Made by a program: the position numbers and the translations under genes. Positions 12,833 through 23,938 of a stretch of 64,000 nucleotides of DNA are shown in pieces. The stretch spans positions 1-64,000 of the forward strand of contig JALRMH010000012.1 of the NCBI GenBank assembly GCA_026119935.1, read 5' to 3'. Position 1 is the stretch's first letter. Each line of letters opens with the position of its first letter. Below the pieces are notes generated by a model. It searched no databases. It had not been told where the DNA came from and was given only the letters and a program-made list of their open reading frames with translations. This DNA comes from Endothia cerciana. Taxonomy: Eukaryota; Ascomycota; Sordariomycetes; Diaporthales; Cryphonectriaceae.

Positions 12833-13855
12833 ACAACCACCTCGACGAAGTCGGCCGCCTCGGCCGCCGCCACCTCGTCCGCGGGGTCAGTCACCTCGAG
12901 CGCGGCCTCGCCGGCGGCCACGGATGACCTCGCCGGCAGCGACCCCTCCAGGCGGCGGGACCACACGGGGGGGCTCGCCCGCCGCGACACGCTCTACGAC
13001 ACGGGCATCGCGCCGAACCCCGCGCCGCCGTCCTACGACGAGATGTGGTTCCTCGGCAACTGGACCGACGGCATCGTGTCGGCCAACAAGTCGGGCGAGC
13101 CGACGCCCTTCTACATCAGCTTCTTCACCAACCTGTCCACCACCGCCGGGCCGAACATGCTCACGGGCTCGGCCGCCTCCAAGTCCAGGCGCGGCGGCAT
13201 CGGCTCCGGCTCCTCCAGCAGCCTGACCGACGACCTGCCCGCGCCGATCCTCAACCCGGGCGGCACCGGCGCCCCGGCGCAGCTGCGGCCGTACCCCTTC
13301 CAGCAGCCGCTGCGCCTGTTCGACCGCGGCCTAGACACGGAGCACTACGGCTTCTACAGCTACTTCAACAAGACCGTCTACGTCTCCACCATGGACAACA
13401 CGTCCACCGCGACCTCGTCCAACGAGGGCGGCGTCCTGGAGAGCAGCGCGGCCTGGTACGCGACGTGGGCGCAGACGCGCTTCGTGGTCAAGATCTGGAC
13501 CCGCAGGGCGAACTCCGCCCGCCTCATCGGCTCCTCCTCCGGGGCCGCGCCGCCGTCGAACACCACCAGCCCCGGCAGCTTCCCGTACCCCATCACGATC
13601 GGCGAGGACACGCACGGCGGCGACCTGCAGCTCAAGAAGTTCTTCGCCTACGCCGTCGAGGCGGACCAGATCGTCAACACGACGGACGCGACGACGTTCA
13701 CGAACGACATCGGGTACGGGAGCGCGGTGGTCAACCCGGCGTACCCGGACGGGGACCTGAGCTGGGGGGGTACGGACGGCGGCACCGGGGGGTGCCGATG
13801 CGAGTGGGTGAACTGGGTGGACGGGGACGGGGATGTCGACTCGAGCTTCGGGTGA
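10646..13855 (+). CDS. Large single-pass membrane glycoprotein with poly-Asp tract
   Basis: A single open frame of 1069 aa ending at TGA 13853-13855. The N-terminal half (1-574) is Ser/Pro-rich and presumably cytosolic; its start (MEDLRAMHTAMSRDDWEDW, then a basic RSRRRHQAQNEKLGIKLV segment) matches a conserved Sordariomycete hypothetical family as I recall it. Residues 270-295 are 26 consecutive Asp encoded by pure GAC. One hydrophobic helix lies at about 575-598 (VWLSVCLAFWLLTILGVVLGVV) after a basic QRRR. The outer part begins with SSGPSPD/Ser-rich linkers and has the block YPPIPTGLATVVGP...GCVKPATLWSCSLPPEQQ. A poly-Ala/poly-Thr run sits near 714-733, and there are about nine N-x-S/T sites. 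No enzymatic motif is visible. The layout suggests a plasma-membrane or wall-associated protein. It is convergent with the carboxylesterase gene. Confidence 0.8.
11453..11530 (+). repeat. (GAC)26 coding microsatellite
   Basis: Twenty-six uninterrupted GAC codons inside the glycoprotein gene, encoding poly-Asp. On the other strand the same run gives the artefactual poly-Ser frame. Confidence 0.97.
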
Positions 13856-14261
13856 TGAGGTCAAAGGGGGGTTTTGGGCAGTTGGAATACAAAGAGAGGG
13901 GGGTGGGGGGGGGGGGGGCTGGGCTGAGGTCAGAAGATAGATCTGAGATCAGGACATCTCATCCCAGGTAGAGCCCAATAGTACGGCCTCCAGAGAATCT
14001 AATACGCCAGTTGTCCATATTTTCATAGGCGCTTTGCCCATCAGTGACGGTCCAGAAAATCGTATTAGGGGCGCGCGCGAGGAGTCCGGTGCAGTGTTGT
14101 GTCCACGTATCCGGATCTATAATTCTACAACAAAGACACACCGGTTCCTGAACTGACGCAGACCAGACCCAGGACGCCGTGCACTGCCCTTCCAACAGTA
14201 TTTAATGCGCCCCCTGCCGTCCAGCCATCTCCCCTATACCCTACCAACAACACCCAGCCGG
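13856..14261. other. Intergenic region between two convergent genes
   Basis: About 400 bases between the stop of the plus-strand glycoprotein gene and the stop of the minus-strand carboxylesterase gene. It should hold both 3' UTRs. A poly-G run near 13906-13918 is the only marked feature. Confidence 0.6.
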
Positions 14262-16827
14262 TCATGTTAATATCTCGTGCCCGTACACGTTATGACCCTC
14301 CCACGGCCCCAGGCCCCGCCTCTTCTTCCTCTTCTGCTGCGTCTGCGGCGCCAGCCCGGCCCAGAACGCACACCGCGCCGCCTGGTCCGCCCCCACCGTC
14401 TCCATGCGCGTGTTGTTGGTCTCGAGCACGATGCGGCTCCCGCGGCTGCCGTTGCCCGCGGATGCCCAACCCTCCCACGCGGGGCTGCCGCCGGCCCGCA
14501 GCGGGTTGGGGTCGCGGGCCTGCACGAAGGAGAGGAAGTAGGCCATGACGACGGGGACGATGGCGGCGTCGTAGGTCAGGTAGCTCTCCGGGGCGGGGGC
14601 GCCGGCGAGGTTGGAGGGCCCGAAGACGGCATAGGACTCCCAGAGGTGCGGGACGCCGAGGCCCTCGGCGGCGTTGGTCCCGTCGAGCACGTTGTAGCGG
14701 TAGTTCCAGAGCTGTAGTGCGGCGCCGGCGCCGGTGCCGTTGGACGCGGCCTGGTACGCGGCGAGGATGTTGATGGCGGGGCAGATGAAGGTCGCCTCGC
14801 CGTAGGCCTGGCTCGCGGAGGGGAACCACTCGGCGTGGGCCGCGACCGCGGCCTGGAGGGGGTACAGGCTGACGATCTCGTCCGTGTCGTTGGTGGTGAG
14901 GAGGGGGTAGTTGTTCCGGAGGAAGTTGGCCATGTCGTCGCTCGTGGCGGCGTTGGTCGCGAACTCGGAGCCCTCGTTGTTGTCGTTGCCGAAGAGCAGG
15001 GGCACGTTCACGAAGCGCCCGGTGGCGAACATGCTGTAGGGGAGGTCCTGCAGGAGGTCCCCGTCGATGCACGGCGTCCAGTAGAAGAGCGGCACGGGGG
15101 AGGCCGTGCGCCCCGGGAAGGGGGAGGGGACGTTCTGCGCCTGTAGGGCGGTGGTGTCGAGCTGGCGGAGGCACTCGAGCTGGTCCGCCGCGGCAGAGCA
15201 GCCCGTGGCGTTGGCGAGGCGGTCGAACTGGTACTCGAGCTGGGGCACGAAGGGCTGGGCGGGAAAGAAGACGGATTCCGCGATGGCCGCGGTGAAGAGG
15301 TTGTCGTCGCGCCCGCCGTAGGCTGTGAGGTGGAGGGCCACGGACCCCGCGCCTGCTGAGGCGCCGTGGATGACCACGTTGTCCGGGTCGCCGCCGAACG
15401 AGGCGATGTTCGTCCTGACCCACTGCATGAGGAAGCGCTGGTCCAGCAGGCCGGCGTTGAGGCTCCCGTCGGCCGACACCTTGGCGCTCGCCAGGAAGCC
15501 CCACATCGCCACGCGGTAGTTAAAGTTGACAAAGACGATCTTGTTGCCAGACCGCCGCACGACCTCGGCCCCGTCCCAGTTGGCGTTCGAGTTGGAGACG
15601 TACCCGCCTCCCTGGATGAACAGCCACACGGGCAGCTTCGAGGTCGTATTGGCGGACTCGGGTGCCCAGACGTTGACGAAGAGGCAGTCCTCGCTCTCGG
15701 TGGTGGAGGGGTATGCCACCGAGATCCCCAGACAGATGGGGCCGAAGTCCTGTGCCGACTGGGTGTCTGTCGAGGTCGGCGGCGCTGCGGGAGCCCTCCA
15801 CCTCAGATCCCCCACCGGGGCCGCCGCATAGCGCATCCCCCGGAACCGATTGATACCCCCGGCGAGGGTCCTCCCCTCGTAGGTCGCATAGCCCAAGTCG
15901 ACCGTGGGGTTCTGGCCGGGCTGGGCGACAGTCAGCAGTCCGTATGTGAGCAGGTGAGACAGCAGCACGATGGAGAGGATGATGAAGGCCGCCTGGGCTA
16001 CATGAGCCCAGGCCGCCTGAAGACGGCCGCAAAGAGACATATTGCCCTTTACTGTAAGGGGAATTTGCAAGGGGCGGGCCCGCCCCGTCAGTGAAAGAGA
16101 AGTGAGGGGCCGTTCCCAAGGGCGTGTCAGAGAGCCGCTGTCCATGCCCTCGTTCTGACCATCAGGCATACAGACGAGGGGGATCTGGGACGGCTCATCG
16201 CCAGTACCTTGTCCCAAAGCCGCAGCCGCGAGTTCACAGTGACGGTGCCAGGTAGCGACCGGCATGCGCACTGGAGTCAGGCCTTACTGCGTTTATAGTT
16301 GGCAGATTCGTTGGTGTGGGCCCCGCCGCCCCAGAAATAGACGCCGGCGATGTTGGTCCGGGGGTAGCGAAAGGATCCGCCATGAGGGGGACGGTGGAAA
16401 GAGGGTTAGGAGCGGAGGAAGAAGAAGAAGAAGAAGAAGCAGTAGAGGAATCATTGTTCTGGAGGTTCGAGAAAGGGCCTACCTTCCGGAGATATCCCAA
16501 GAGTCCCAGGACCAGCAACACCACAAAGACCACGAGCAGCACGGCGGCGACGGCGTACGCCACTAATGCCGTCCGTGTCTTCCACCAAGGCCGCTTCTTC
16601 CTGTCCCCCTTCCCAGGGGAGGAGGACGACGACGACGACTGCTGCTGCCGCTCATCCGACTCCAGGGGTGGGGCCCCGGTATCCTCGTGCCGACGCTCAC
16701 CCGACGCGTCACCACTGCTGGCATTGGTGGGACTGGGAGCCTCCGCCAGCAGCCCCTGGGGAGGGGTCTGACGGCCGGTTGACGAGGACAGCGGGGATCC
16801 ACCCTTGGCGGGAGCAGCAGCTGTCAT
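14262..16827 (-). CDS. Membrane-anchored type-B carboxylesterase
   Basis: Alpha/beta-hydrolase of the COesterase family, with an extracellular or lumenal catalytic domain. Exon 2 (15920-14262, 552 aa) carries the oxyanion-hole block WLFIQGGGYVS, the nucleophile elbow GASAGAGS (Ser codon 15359-15357), the acidic residue in DNNEGSEF and the His in PHLWESY: a complete Ser-Glu-His triad. Exon 1 most simply starts at ATG 16827 and encodes a Ser-rich basic tail, a strong membrane helix (VAYAVAAVLLVVFVVLLVLGLLG) and a Ser/Pro linker. Donor GTAAGG at 16287 (intron 367 nt, 732 aa total) and donor GTAGGC at 16482 (intron 562 nt, 667 aa) both join in phase 0 to the acceptor at 15921, which has a good GCTGAC branch point. 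Alternatively, translation could start at ATG 16040 inside that intron (592 aa), with its own helix (AAFIILSIVLLSHLLTYGLL). The domain is certain; the N-terminus is not. Substrate unknown. Confidence 0.8.
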
Positions 16828-17428
16828 CGAGGCAGGCGATGGTGGTGGTGGCGGCGGCAGTGGTGGTCCTCACCGGTGGGCGTGGGCTCTCATCTCACGA
16901 CCAATCCCGGACCAGCTTGGGGCGGGGGGGGGGGGGTTAGAGGCAGTTCCCTGTAAAGATGCCGAGAAATAAAGTTCGAGATAGAGTGAGGATTGGGAGG
17001 GGGGGGAAGAAATAAGAATCAATGGGCCTGCTGTGGCTCAACGTCACAGCAGAGATCAACAGTTACGCGATCCAGAAGGCGTTCGGAGAGTCTGAGGTTT
17101 TGGTTTCCGAGGTCGGATGAGGCTTCTTGCTACTACCGCCCGGAACCGTTAGGAGACCGTCCGAGATGGGGGAAACCCTGCTGTGAGATCTGGTGTATCG
17201 AGGGAGAACGGGCCTCTTGACTACTGCCGCATAGATACCGGGTCTGTCTGCGGCACTTTTGAGATCTGGCAGATGCCGGTCAAGGAGAGGCCATGTCAAC
17301 GGCGACAGAGGGAACTGTGAAGGCCGGGAACGGGGATATCAAAAGACGTCCCTGTGGGTGACTGGTGTCTGTGGGCCGTGCGAGAGAGATAGAAAGAAAC
17401 AGAGGTGTGTGTGTGTGTGTGTGAGAGG

Positions 17429-17459
<31 letters not shown>

Positions 17460-18625
17460 GTGAAGACTTGCATCCTTATCAGAGTCCGGCTATGCGGCTT
17501 GCAAGTCCACCAGGCCCCCCCTTCTCTCGACGTCAAGATTCCGCTGCGGCTACTATGTATACAATACCACCTTCTCTGCCTCGACAGGGCAAATAGGGTC
17601 GGGCTGGACAGAATGACGCTCTTATTAACTGGCCCCCGCGCCCCCAAGAGGGGCTGTTTGGCAAGTTCAGCTATGTTGCGCCCTGACAGGTCATCAGTCT
17701 GAGGGGACAAGCCGCGATCCTTTCAATCCTTCCTGCCCACCCCCTCTGACCCTGTGCGGACTTGGGATATTACTACACCACCAGCTCGGGAGGATCTCAC
17801 CTTCGTGCCTAGCAGAGGCTCGGGTTCTTCCCTGACAGCACATGCGCTTGGCGTCCGAGCACCTGGGTGCAACCAACGTTTCAAGGCGCGCGCGAGCCGG
17901 GACGAAACATCGGTGCCAAAACAAAAAAAAAAAAAAAAAAAAAATACAGTGCGCGGTGGGTTTTTTTTGGGGGGGGGGGGTGTTTGCTGACGGTGAGCTC
18001 TGCTCGGCACGCTCTGCCCGTGGCGCCAACACCAGGTTTGAGAAGATCAGCACAACTTGAGGGCTTATTACATAGACGTCGGCAGGGCATCTGCAAAATA
18101 CTTCACCGGGCTCACCAACACTCGCTCGCATGCGCTGCTCAGGATGTCGGCGGAAGATCCACCACTGAGACGACTTAAAAGTACTGAGATCGTCACGGGC
18201 ATATTTACGGGTCCAGTTGACATGTGCATTTTGTATGTATGTATCGTGACCAATGCCCGGCAGACAGGATGACCACGGCTCGGTGCACCATACCCAACGG
18301 GGCACATCGTCTTCATCCCTTGTACTGTCCCACCTGATGTCCTCCTGGCCGGCAATGGTCCTTCTGGATGGCCGAGAGCGCCCCAAGTCTGCCTCGCCAT
18401 CCCAGAACCACCGGGATGTGCTTGAGATGGTTGGCTGGCCCATGGAGCCCGTAGAACAGCGGCTAACGGCCAAAATACACGGCAACAAGGTGAATCTGTC
18501 TATGCCTCCGTATGATACAAGCCGGGCTGTCTGCCACCCGGCTGCCGCCCCCCTTCGACCCCTCCATCTTCTCTAAACCCCCATCCGCCCCATCCCCCCC
18601 CCCCCCCCCAGCAGATGGCACGGCC
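16828..18625. other. Gene-free stretch upstream of the carboxylesterase
   Basis: About 1.8 kb between the carboxylesterase start and the end of MIC26/27. It holds a compound (GT)n/(GA)n microsatellite at 17404-17456, a 22-base A run at 17923-17944 and a T8G12 run just downstream. A minus-strand frame of 264 codons crosses the A run and reads as poly-Phe, so it is not a gene. The left part is the likely promoter of the carboxylesterase. Confidence 0.5.
17404..17456. repeat. Compound (GT)n/(GA)n microsatellite
   Basis: A GT run of about 20 bases passes into a GA run of about 33 bases. It lies in non-coding sequence upstream of the carboxylesterase gene. Confidence 0.95.
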
Positions 18626-19663
18626 TCACTTCCCCCTCCTGACCCAGTCCTCGACGGTCTCCCGCGCGCCCTTGACCTTCTCGTCCACCGCGTCCACCAC
18701 GACCTGCCGGTGCGCCTTGGCGAAGTTGACGCTGCCCTCCCAGGCCTCCCTCGTCCTGATGTGGCCCTGCGCGACCGCGGGGAACCGCTGCTCGTACCTC
18801 CAGGCCAGCCCGCTCACGTTGCCCATGGTGACGGGCAGGGCCGTCCAGCCCATGCCCACGCCGAACGCCACGGGGACGGCGGCCCGCAGCAGGATGTTGC
18901 TGCGGCGCGTGACGATGCTCCCGGCCATGGCCGCGACCAGCACGTAGACGAGCCCGGGCATCAGCCTCTCGCCGGACTCGGCGGGCGGCGCGAGGCCGGC
19001 GATGGTGTCGGTGAAGGACCTCTCGAGGTGGAAGGCGCGGTCCATGGTCCGGTTCACGGCGTCCTCGGCGCCGCAGGCGTGGCGGTAGAGGAAGAGCCGC
19101 GCCCCGCGGATCTGCGAGGCCAGGCGGTCGGTGGGCGTGGGGCCGCGCGGCTGCTGGTGGTGGACGACGGCGACATCCTGGGCCGTGGGGGAGGCTGGGC
19201 CCTCGGGGGAGACGGCGGTCGTGGCTGCTGAGGACGGGGCCGGCGGGGTGTCCTGCGACGACGGCTTGGGCGGTGGTGGTGGGGGCAGGGTGGCTGTCGT
19301 GGGCACGGCGTCGAGGTCGTCGTATATGGGCTTCTTGGGCTGGACTTGAGGTCAGTGTCGGAGGGGGCCGCGTGCCGTAAACGGATAGGGCTGGGGGTTT
19401 TGGGGGGGGGGGGGCACATGATCGTACTGCTGGGGAGTCGTATGAGTCTGGGGCCTCTGCGTGGGCCACTCGTGGGTAGAGCGCAACACCTCCGGCGAGG
19501 AGGGAGGCTGTCAACGGCGCGGCATGCTGGCGAGAATTACCGCGTGTCAGCAGATCAGCCCGGTGAGGACCTGGAGGGGCATGCCAGTTGGGCCAGATCC
19601 CAGACTGATTGGGGGGCCGGGGGGGGGGGGGCTCACCCGTCGCAGTAGTGCTCTCGCCGCCAT
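18626..19663 (-). CDS. MIC26: MICOS complex subunit MIC26/MIC27 (ApoO-like)
   Basis: Inner mitochondrial membrane subunit of the MICOS complex, which shapes cristae junctions. Three exons: 19663-19637 (9 codons), 19526-19428 (33 codons) and 19339-18626 (237 codons plus stop), giving 279 aa. Introns are 110 and 88 nt, both phase 0, with GTGAGC and GTACGA donors and GCTGAC and CTGAC branch points. The spliced N-terminus begins MAARALLRRHAAPLTASLLA, a basic amphipathic segment followed by a short hydrophobic stretch, as in fungal MIC26/27. KKPIYDDLDA then opens exon 3. A Pro-rich linker is followed by the ApoO core and two helices, about 169-186 (MPGLVYVLVAAMAGSIVTR) and 195-213 (AAVPVAFGVGMGWTALPVT), both Gly-rich. 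A charged C-terminal tail contains DEKVKGARETVEDWV. It is divergently paired with the mitochondrial intermediate peptidase. MIC26 cannot be separated from MIC27 by eye. Confidence 0.87.
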
Positions 19664-20184
19664 GTCGACCCTGATTGATGTGCTGAGGTGCTCGGACGGG
19701 TGTCGAGGTGGTCGAGCTTGAGGGGGGGTGTGTTTGGGCGAGGAGGTGGTCGGCACGGTTGGTCAGCTGGTCTTAGCCTGAAGACACCCTCTGCTGTATT
19801 TCCAGTGGGTGGATTGGGTGGAATGAACCGGCCGCGGCTCTTCCCGGGAGCGTTGCTTTTTGGGAGCTCTCGAAAATTTGAGCCCCAGATCCCCGTCATG
19901 GGCGACAGGGGTAAAAATGATGGCCTCCCTCCGGCCCAAAACCGGCGACTTGTGAGAGTCTGCCTCCCAGCACCTCTCTTGCCCCCGTCTGACAAAAACT
20001 GCCACCATTTGGTTCTGTGCCAGATCGGATCGAGGCTCTCACCCCCCTGCCTCTTCGCCTCCGTTCACCTCTCTCCACATGGATCTGGCTCACCACCGAG
20101 GGCAATGATATATGAAGGCGCGAGACCAAGAAGCCTCTCAACACCATCGCCGCCACCACCACCACCACCACCACGACAGAGGTC
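19664..20184. promoter_or_regulatory. Shared divergent promoter, MIC26/27 and OCT1
   Basis: 521 bases separate the ATGs of two head-to-head mitochondrial genes, so both 5' UTRs and promoters must fit here. A GGATTGGG box near 19811 contains an inverted CCAAT core, and a (CCA)n run at about 20152-20172 precedes the peptidase start. Co-regulation is inferred only from spacing and shared compartment. Confidence 0.5.
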
Positions 20185-22653
20185 ATGATCAAGTTCGGCC
20201 GGCGCCCGGCAGCAGCAGCAGCAGCATCAGCATCAGCATCATGGGTCTGCTCGGCATGCCTCCGCCACGGGGCGCGGGACGTACGGCTGCCACACCTGTC
20301 TCGGAGGATGCAGCATGGCACTGCCGCGACCACCGCCTCTGCCCAGGCTGAGAACACACCTCCGCCGCAGAAACCAAAGTCGGTACTCGCCTCCATAGCA
20401 CAGGTCACCACCGACACGAAGCACGACGACGCGACCCTCCGGAAGATCTTCGACTCCCCCTCGGCGTGGCTGTCCTTCTCCGGCTCCTTCAGGGCCAGAC
20501 CGCGCGTCGGCCTCTTCCGCAACGCCTACCTTACCGAACCCCAAGGCTTCCTCGCCTTCGCCCGGGTCTCGCTGGCACGTGCCCAGACCATCGTCGACAG
20601 GGTCCTCCGCGCAAGCTCGCTGTCCGGGTATCAAGAGGTCGTGCGCGACATGGACAGGCTGTCAGACCTGTTATGTAGGGTCATAGACCTGTCCGACTTC
20701 GTGCGCGTCACGCACCCGGACCGCCAGATGCAGGCTGCGGCCTCCGAGGCCTGGGGCATCGTGTATCAGTACATGAACCAGCTGAACACCACCACGGGGT
20801 TGAATGAGCAGCTGGGGAGGGCGATGGAGAACCCGGAGGTCACGGCCGCCTGGACCGAGGAGGAGAGGGCCGTCGCCGAGATACTGAGGCTGGACTTCAC
20901 CAAGTCCGCGGTCAACCTCCCCCAGGGCTCGAGGGACAGGTTTGTCGACCTGTCGTCCAGGATAGGGGACGTTGGTCAGCAGTTCGTCGAAGGGATGGCT
21001 CCTGAGCAGCCACACCTGATCCTCCCGAGCAGCAACTTCCAGGGGTTGGACCCGAGATTCGCGCAAAAGATGTCGAAGCGGGGCCAGGTCTACCTGCCCA
21101 CGTTGAGCCCGGAGGCGTCATACGCATTACGCACGGTGCACCACGAGCAGACGCGGAAGGCCATCTTTATCGCATCACGAACGGCTTCACAGGAGTCGGT
21201 CGAGCGCCTTGAGGAGCTGCTCAGGCTGCGGGCGGAGCTGGCGGGGCTGTCAGGTTTTGAGAGCTACGCGCACATGGCACTACGCGACAGGATGATGGCC
21301 AAGACACCCGAGGCTGTCCAGGGGTTCTTGAGGGCTCTCGCCAAGAACAACACCCCGATTGTCCGGCGCGAGATGGACTCCATCCTCACCCTGAAGCGGT
21401 CGAACAGATCCTCCTCTGGCCCTCTCAGGCCCTGGGACAAGGACTACTACATGAACATGATCCGCGAGGCTGCGAGGTCCAGGGTGCGACGAGACGACTT
21501 TCTGTCTGCCTACTTCTCGCTGGGAACGGTCATGCAAGGCCTCTCCCGGCTCTTCACACGCCTGTACGGAATACGCTTCGTGCCCCGGGAGACGATGCCA
21601 GGCGAGACTTGGCACCCCGACGTGCGACGGCTGGACGTGATATCAGACACAGACGGACACGTTGCCGTGCTATACTGCGATCTCTTCTACCGAGGGGACA
21701 AGTCGCCCAACCCGGCACACTTCACCGTGCGGTGCTCACGAGAGATCGAAGAGCGTGAGCTCGACGAGGCCGGGTCGGCACTACAGCAGGCCGCAGCAGG
21801 GCTACCCGACTTCGCCTCCCCGGAAGAGGCGGCCAACGACGGCATGGCCATGTCGCGAGGCAGAGATGGCTCCCTGAAGCAGTTACCAACCATTGCGCTC
21901 GTCTGCGACTTCCCGCAGAGTGAAGCCGCAGGGGACAAGCCCGCCTTCCTGACGTACGGGCAGGTGGAGACGCTCTTCCACGAGATGGGCCATGCGATCC
22001 ACAGCATCCTGGCGCGGACCTCTCTGCAGAACGTGTCGGGCACCCGCTGCGCAACCGACCTGGCCGAGCTGCCGTCGACGCTGATGGAGCACTTCTGCGC
22101 GGACCCCGAGGTCCTGCGCCTCTTCGCTCGGCACTATGAGACGGACGAGCCCCTGAACTACCAGATGGTCGTCGAGAAGCTGCGGCAGTCGAGACAGTTC
22201 GAGGGTACGGACAACGAGAACCAGATCCTGCTGGCGATGTTGGACCAGGAGTACCACTCTCCGCGCGTTGTGTCCAGCGACTTCAACTCCTCCCGCGTGT
22301 ACTGGTCGCTCCAGCGCGAGTATGGAAACACGCCGGTCGACCCGCCGAGCTGCAGCTGGCAGGGCTTCTTCGGACACCTGTTCGGCTACGGGAGCACCTA
22401 CTACAGCTACCTGTTCGACCGCGTGCTCGCGGAGAGGGTGTGGGAGAAGGTCTTCCTGTCCGGCCAGGACGGCGCGGCCGTGAGCCGGGAGAACGGAGAG
22501 CAGCTCAAGGAGAACCTGCTCAGGTGGGGTGGCAGCAGAGAGCCGTGGAGGTGCCTGGCCGATACCCTCTGTGACGACAGGCTCGCGGACGGCGATGAGA
22601 AGGCGATGGCCCTGGTCGGCAGCTGGGGCACAGGAGCCACCATGAAGGATTAG
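20185..22653 (+). CDS. OCT1: Mitochondrial intermediate peptidase (M3 metalloprotease)
   Basis: Matrix zinc metallopeptidase that removes an octapeptide from imported precursors already trimmed by the processing peptidase. Single exon, 822 aa, close to the 780-800 aa usual for fungal OCT1. The N-terminus is a mitochondrial targeting sequence rich in Arg, Ala and Ser with an (AS)n repeat (KFGRRPAAAAAA). The mature part starts around TLRKIFDSPSAW and SGSFRARPRVGLFRNAYLTE, typical of the family. The active site is HEMGH at residues 599-603, preceded by VETLF; the third zinc ligand is Glu628 in LAELPSTLME. The C-terminal FGYGSTYYSYLFDR block is the substrate-binding Gly/Tyr segment of M3 peptidases. 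All key residues are present. Its divergent neighbour is the MICOS subunit gene. Confidence 0.95.
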   Translation: MIKFGRRPAAAAAASASASWVCSACLRHGARDVRLPHLSRRMQHGTAATTASAQAENTPPPQKPKSVLASIAQVTTDTKHDDATLRKIFDSPSAWLSFSGSFRARPRVGLFRNAYLTEPQGFLAFARVSLARAQTIVDRVLRASSLSGYQEVVRDMDRLSDLLCRVIDLSDFVRVTHPDRQMQAAASEAWGIVYQYMNQLNTTTGLNEQLGRAMENPEVTAAWTEEERAVAEILRLDFTKSAVNLPQGSRDRFVDLSSRIGDVGQQFVEGMAPEQPHLILPSSNFQGLDPRFAQKMSKRGQVYLPTLSPEASYALRTVHHEQTRKAIFIASRTASQESVERLEELLRLRAELAGLSGFESYAHMALRDRMMAKTPEAVQGFLRALAKNNTPIVRREMDSILTLKRSNRSSSGPLRPWDKDYYMNMIREAARSRVRRDDFLSAYFSLGTVMQGLSRLFTRLYGIRFVPRETMPGETWHPDVRRLDVISDTDGHVAVLYCDLFYRGDKSPNPAHFTVRCSREIEERELDEAGSALQQAAAGLPDFASPEEAANDGMAMSRGRDGSLKQLPTIALVCDFPQSEAAGDKPAFLTYGQVETLFHEMGHAIHSILARTSLQNVSGTRCATDLAELPSTLMEHFCADPEVLRLFARHYETDEPLNYQMVVEKLRQSRQFEGTDNENQILLAMLDQEYHSPRVVSSDFNSSRVYWSLQREYGNTPVDPPSCSWQGFFGHLFGYGSTYYSYLFDRVLAERVWEKVFLSGQDGAAVSRENGEQLKENLLRWGGSREPWRCLADTLCDDRLADGDEKAMALVGSWGTGATMKD

Positions 22654-23938
22654 TGAGGCTAGCTCGCTGTCTGGCGAGACACCCAGGTGTGCTCCTCGTC
22701 CTCGCGTGTTAAAGAAACACCCCCTCTTGGATGCAGCGACCAGACGACGATACCTTCAGTGCCCCTCTGGGTGACGCATATTGTATGGTGTAGAGGTGAA
22801 GTCTCTCTCGTCAGGTGTGCCGATCGATGCAGGATCAACGCGGAAAACTGTAATTCGGACACATGGAAGAAATGCCGTTGTCCAACCCAACCGGCCGGTT
22901 CATTAGACCAGTGGAAACCTCCTCGGGGTGCATCGATAACGTGGACGGCGTCTTTACCACGACGGTCGATGTAGTGCTGACGACCGGCCGCGGGAAGCTC
23001 TGTTTTTGGGACTTGTCGGCCGATGGTCTCGACCCAGCCGCCACAAGGTCGCGGCCCCTTTATGCCTTCGCCGGCGTAAGATCTTTCTCTTTGACCTTGC
23101 TCGGCACCGCCTTTCCACACCCTGATCAGCCCATCTTACTCCCCTTAGCCGAGGCCCAAGTCTGCCCAACCGCGCGCCCCATCATCATCATCCTCCTCCT
23201 CCTCCTCATAGACACTAAACGCGGTATAACCGGACATGACCCTAACATCCAGGAGTCAGGCCCAGGCGTGTATCTGCCGCCGGAGCGGAGCGCCGGCCGC
23301 ATTATCGCATAGCCGCAACGGGGGACAACCTCAGCCCATCATCCCCTTGCATTAGGGAGCATGTCATCCGCCCCGCCGCTGGCGATGATTGGCCCGCCGC
23401 GGACAGCCCGCTGCTCTGACACCCCCCCCCCCCAAATGCTCTATACTGCCGGACATGAATAACCTGATTACCCGTTCCGGCCTAGCACGCCTCCCACGAG
23501 CCCATCACGATGGTCCCCTCTGCAGACACCCAGGCCCCGCGCCGGGGTCATGCTCGGTCGATCCTCGTTTTTTCCGTCACCCCAGCCTGTCGCCGTCATC
23601 CGAGGGTTGGCCTAGCTACCTGGACCTCGGTCAGGGCTCGGCGGCATCGCCACGGGAAAGGGTCCTTGGGGTGGAGGAGTATGGGTAGCGAGCTGGGTCC
23701 CTTAATCAGCTCCCGCGGCCGATATTTCCGCAAGGTGAGGAGGGGGAGAAGGTGGGGGACGATGAGGTGAGAAGGAGTATATAGGAGACGGGATGGGTCG
23801 TCCTGCTGCTGTTTCCCAGAGGTTGTTGTTTCGGCCTGTGTGTGAGTCCAGAACGTTCGCACGCTTGAGAGTTCGAGTCCCTCTTGCCTGCCTACCCAGA
23901 CGAGATATACCAAGCAGGTAACCAGAACCAAAGAGAAC
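22654..23938. other. Intergenic region upstream of the bZIP gene
   Basis: About 1.3 kb with no convincing gene. It holds poly-C near 23422-23433 and (CAT)/(CCT)n runs near 23182-23207, then a purine-rich segment at 23730-23790. The last 150 bases are the probable bZIP leader. A fragment at 23869-23886 (GAGAGTTCGAGTCCCTC) resembles a tRNA T-arm, but no partner A-box or acceptor stem is visible. Confidence 0.5.

Noticed and set aside
13045..13971. 308-codon plus-strand frame at the end of the glycoprotein gene
   Set aside because: Out-of-frame reading of a GC-rich exon, dominated by Arg, Gln and His.
14290..15504. 404-codon minus-strand frame over the carboxylesterase
   Set aside because: It is the same strand in a different frame, rich in Arg/Pro/Gly from GC-rich codons; the real frame carries the full catalytic triad.
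17694..18488. 264-codon minus-strand frame with poly-Phe
   Set aside because: It crosses the A22 homopolymer at 17923-17944, shows no homology, and its codon usage is unlike the neighbouring genes.
18573..19514. 313-codon minus-strand frame overlapping MIC26/27
   Set aside because: It shares the MIC26/27 exon 2 frame but continues through the second intron into the wrong frame. The spliced three-exon model explains the region better.
23869..23886. Isolated tRNA T-arm-like sequence upstream of the bZIP gene
   Set aside because: No A-box or acceptor stem at suitable distance; probably chance in the 5' UTR.
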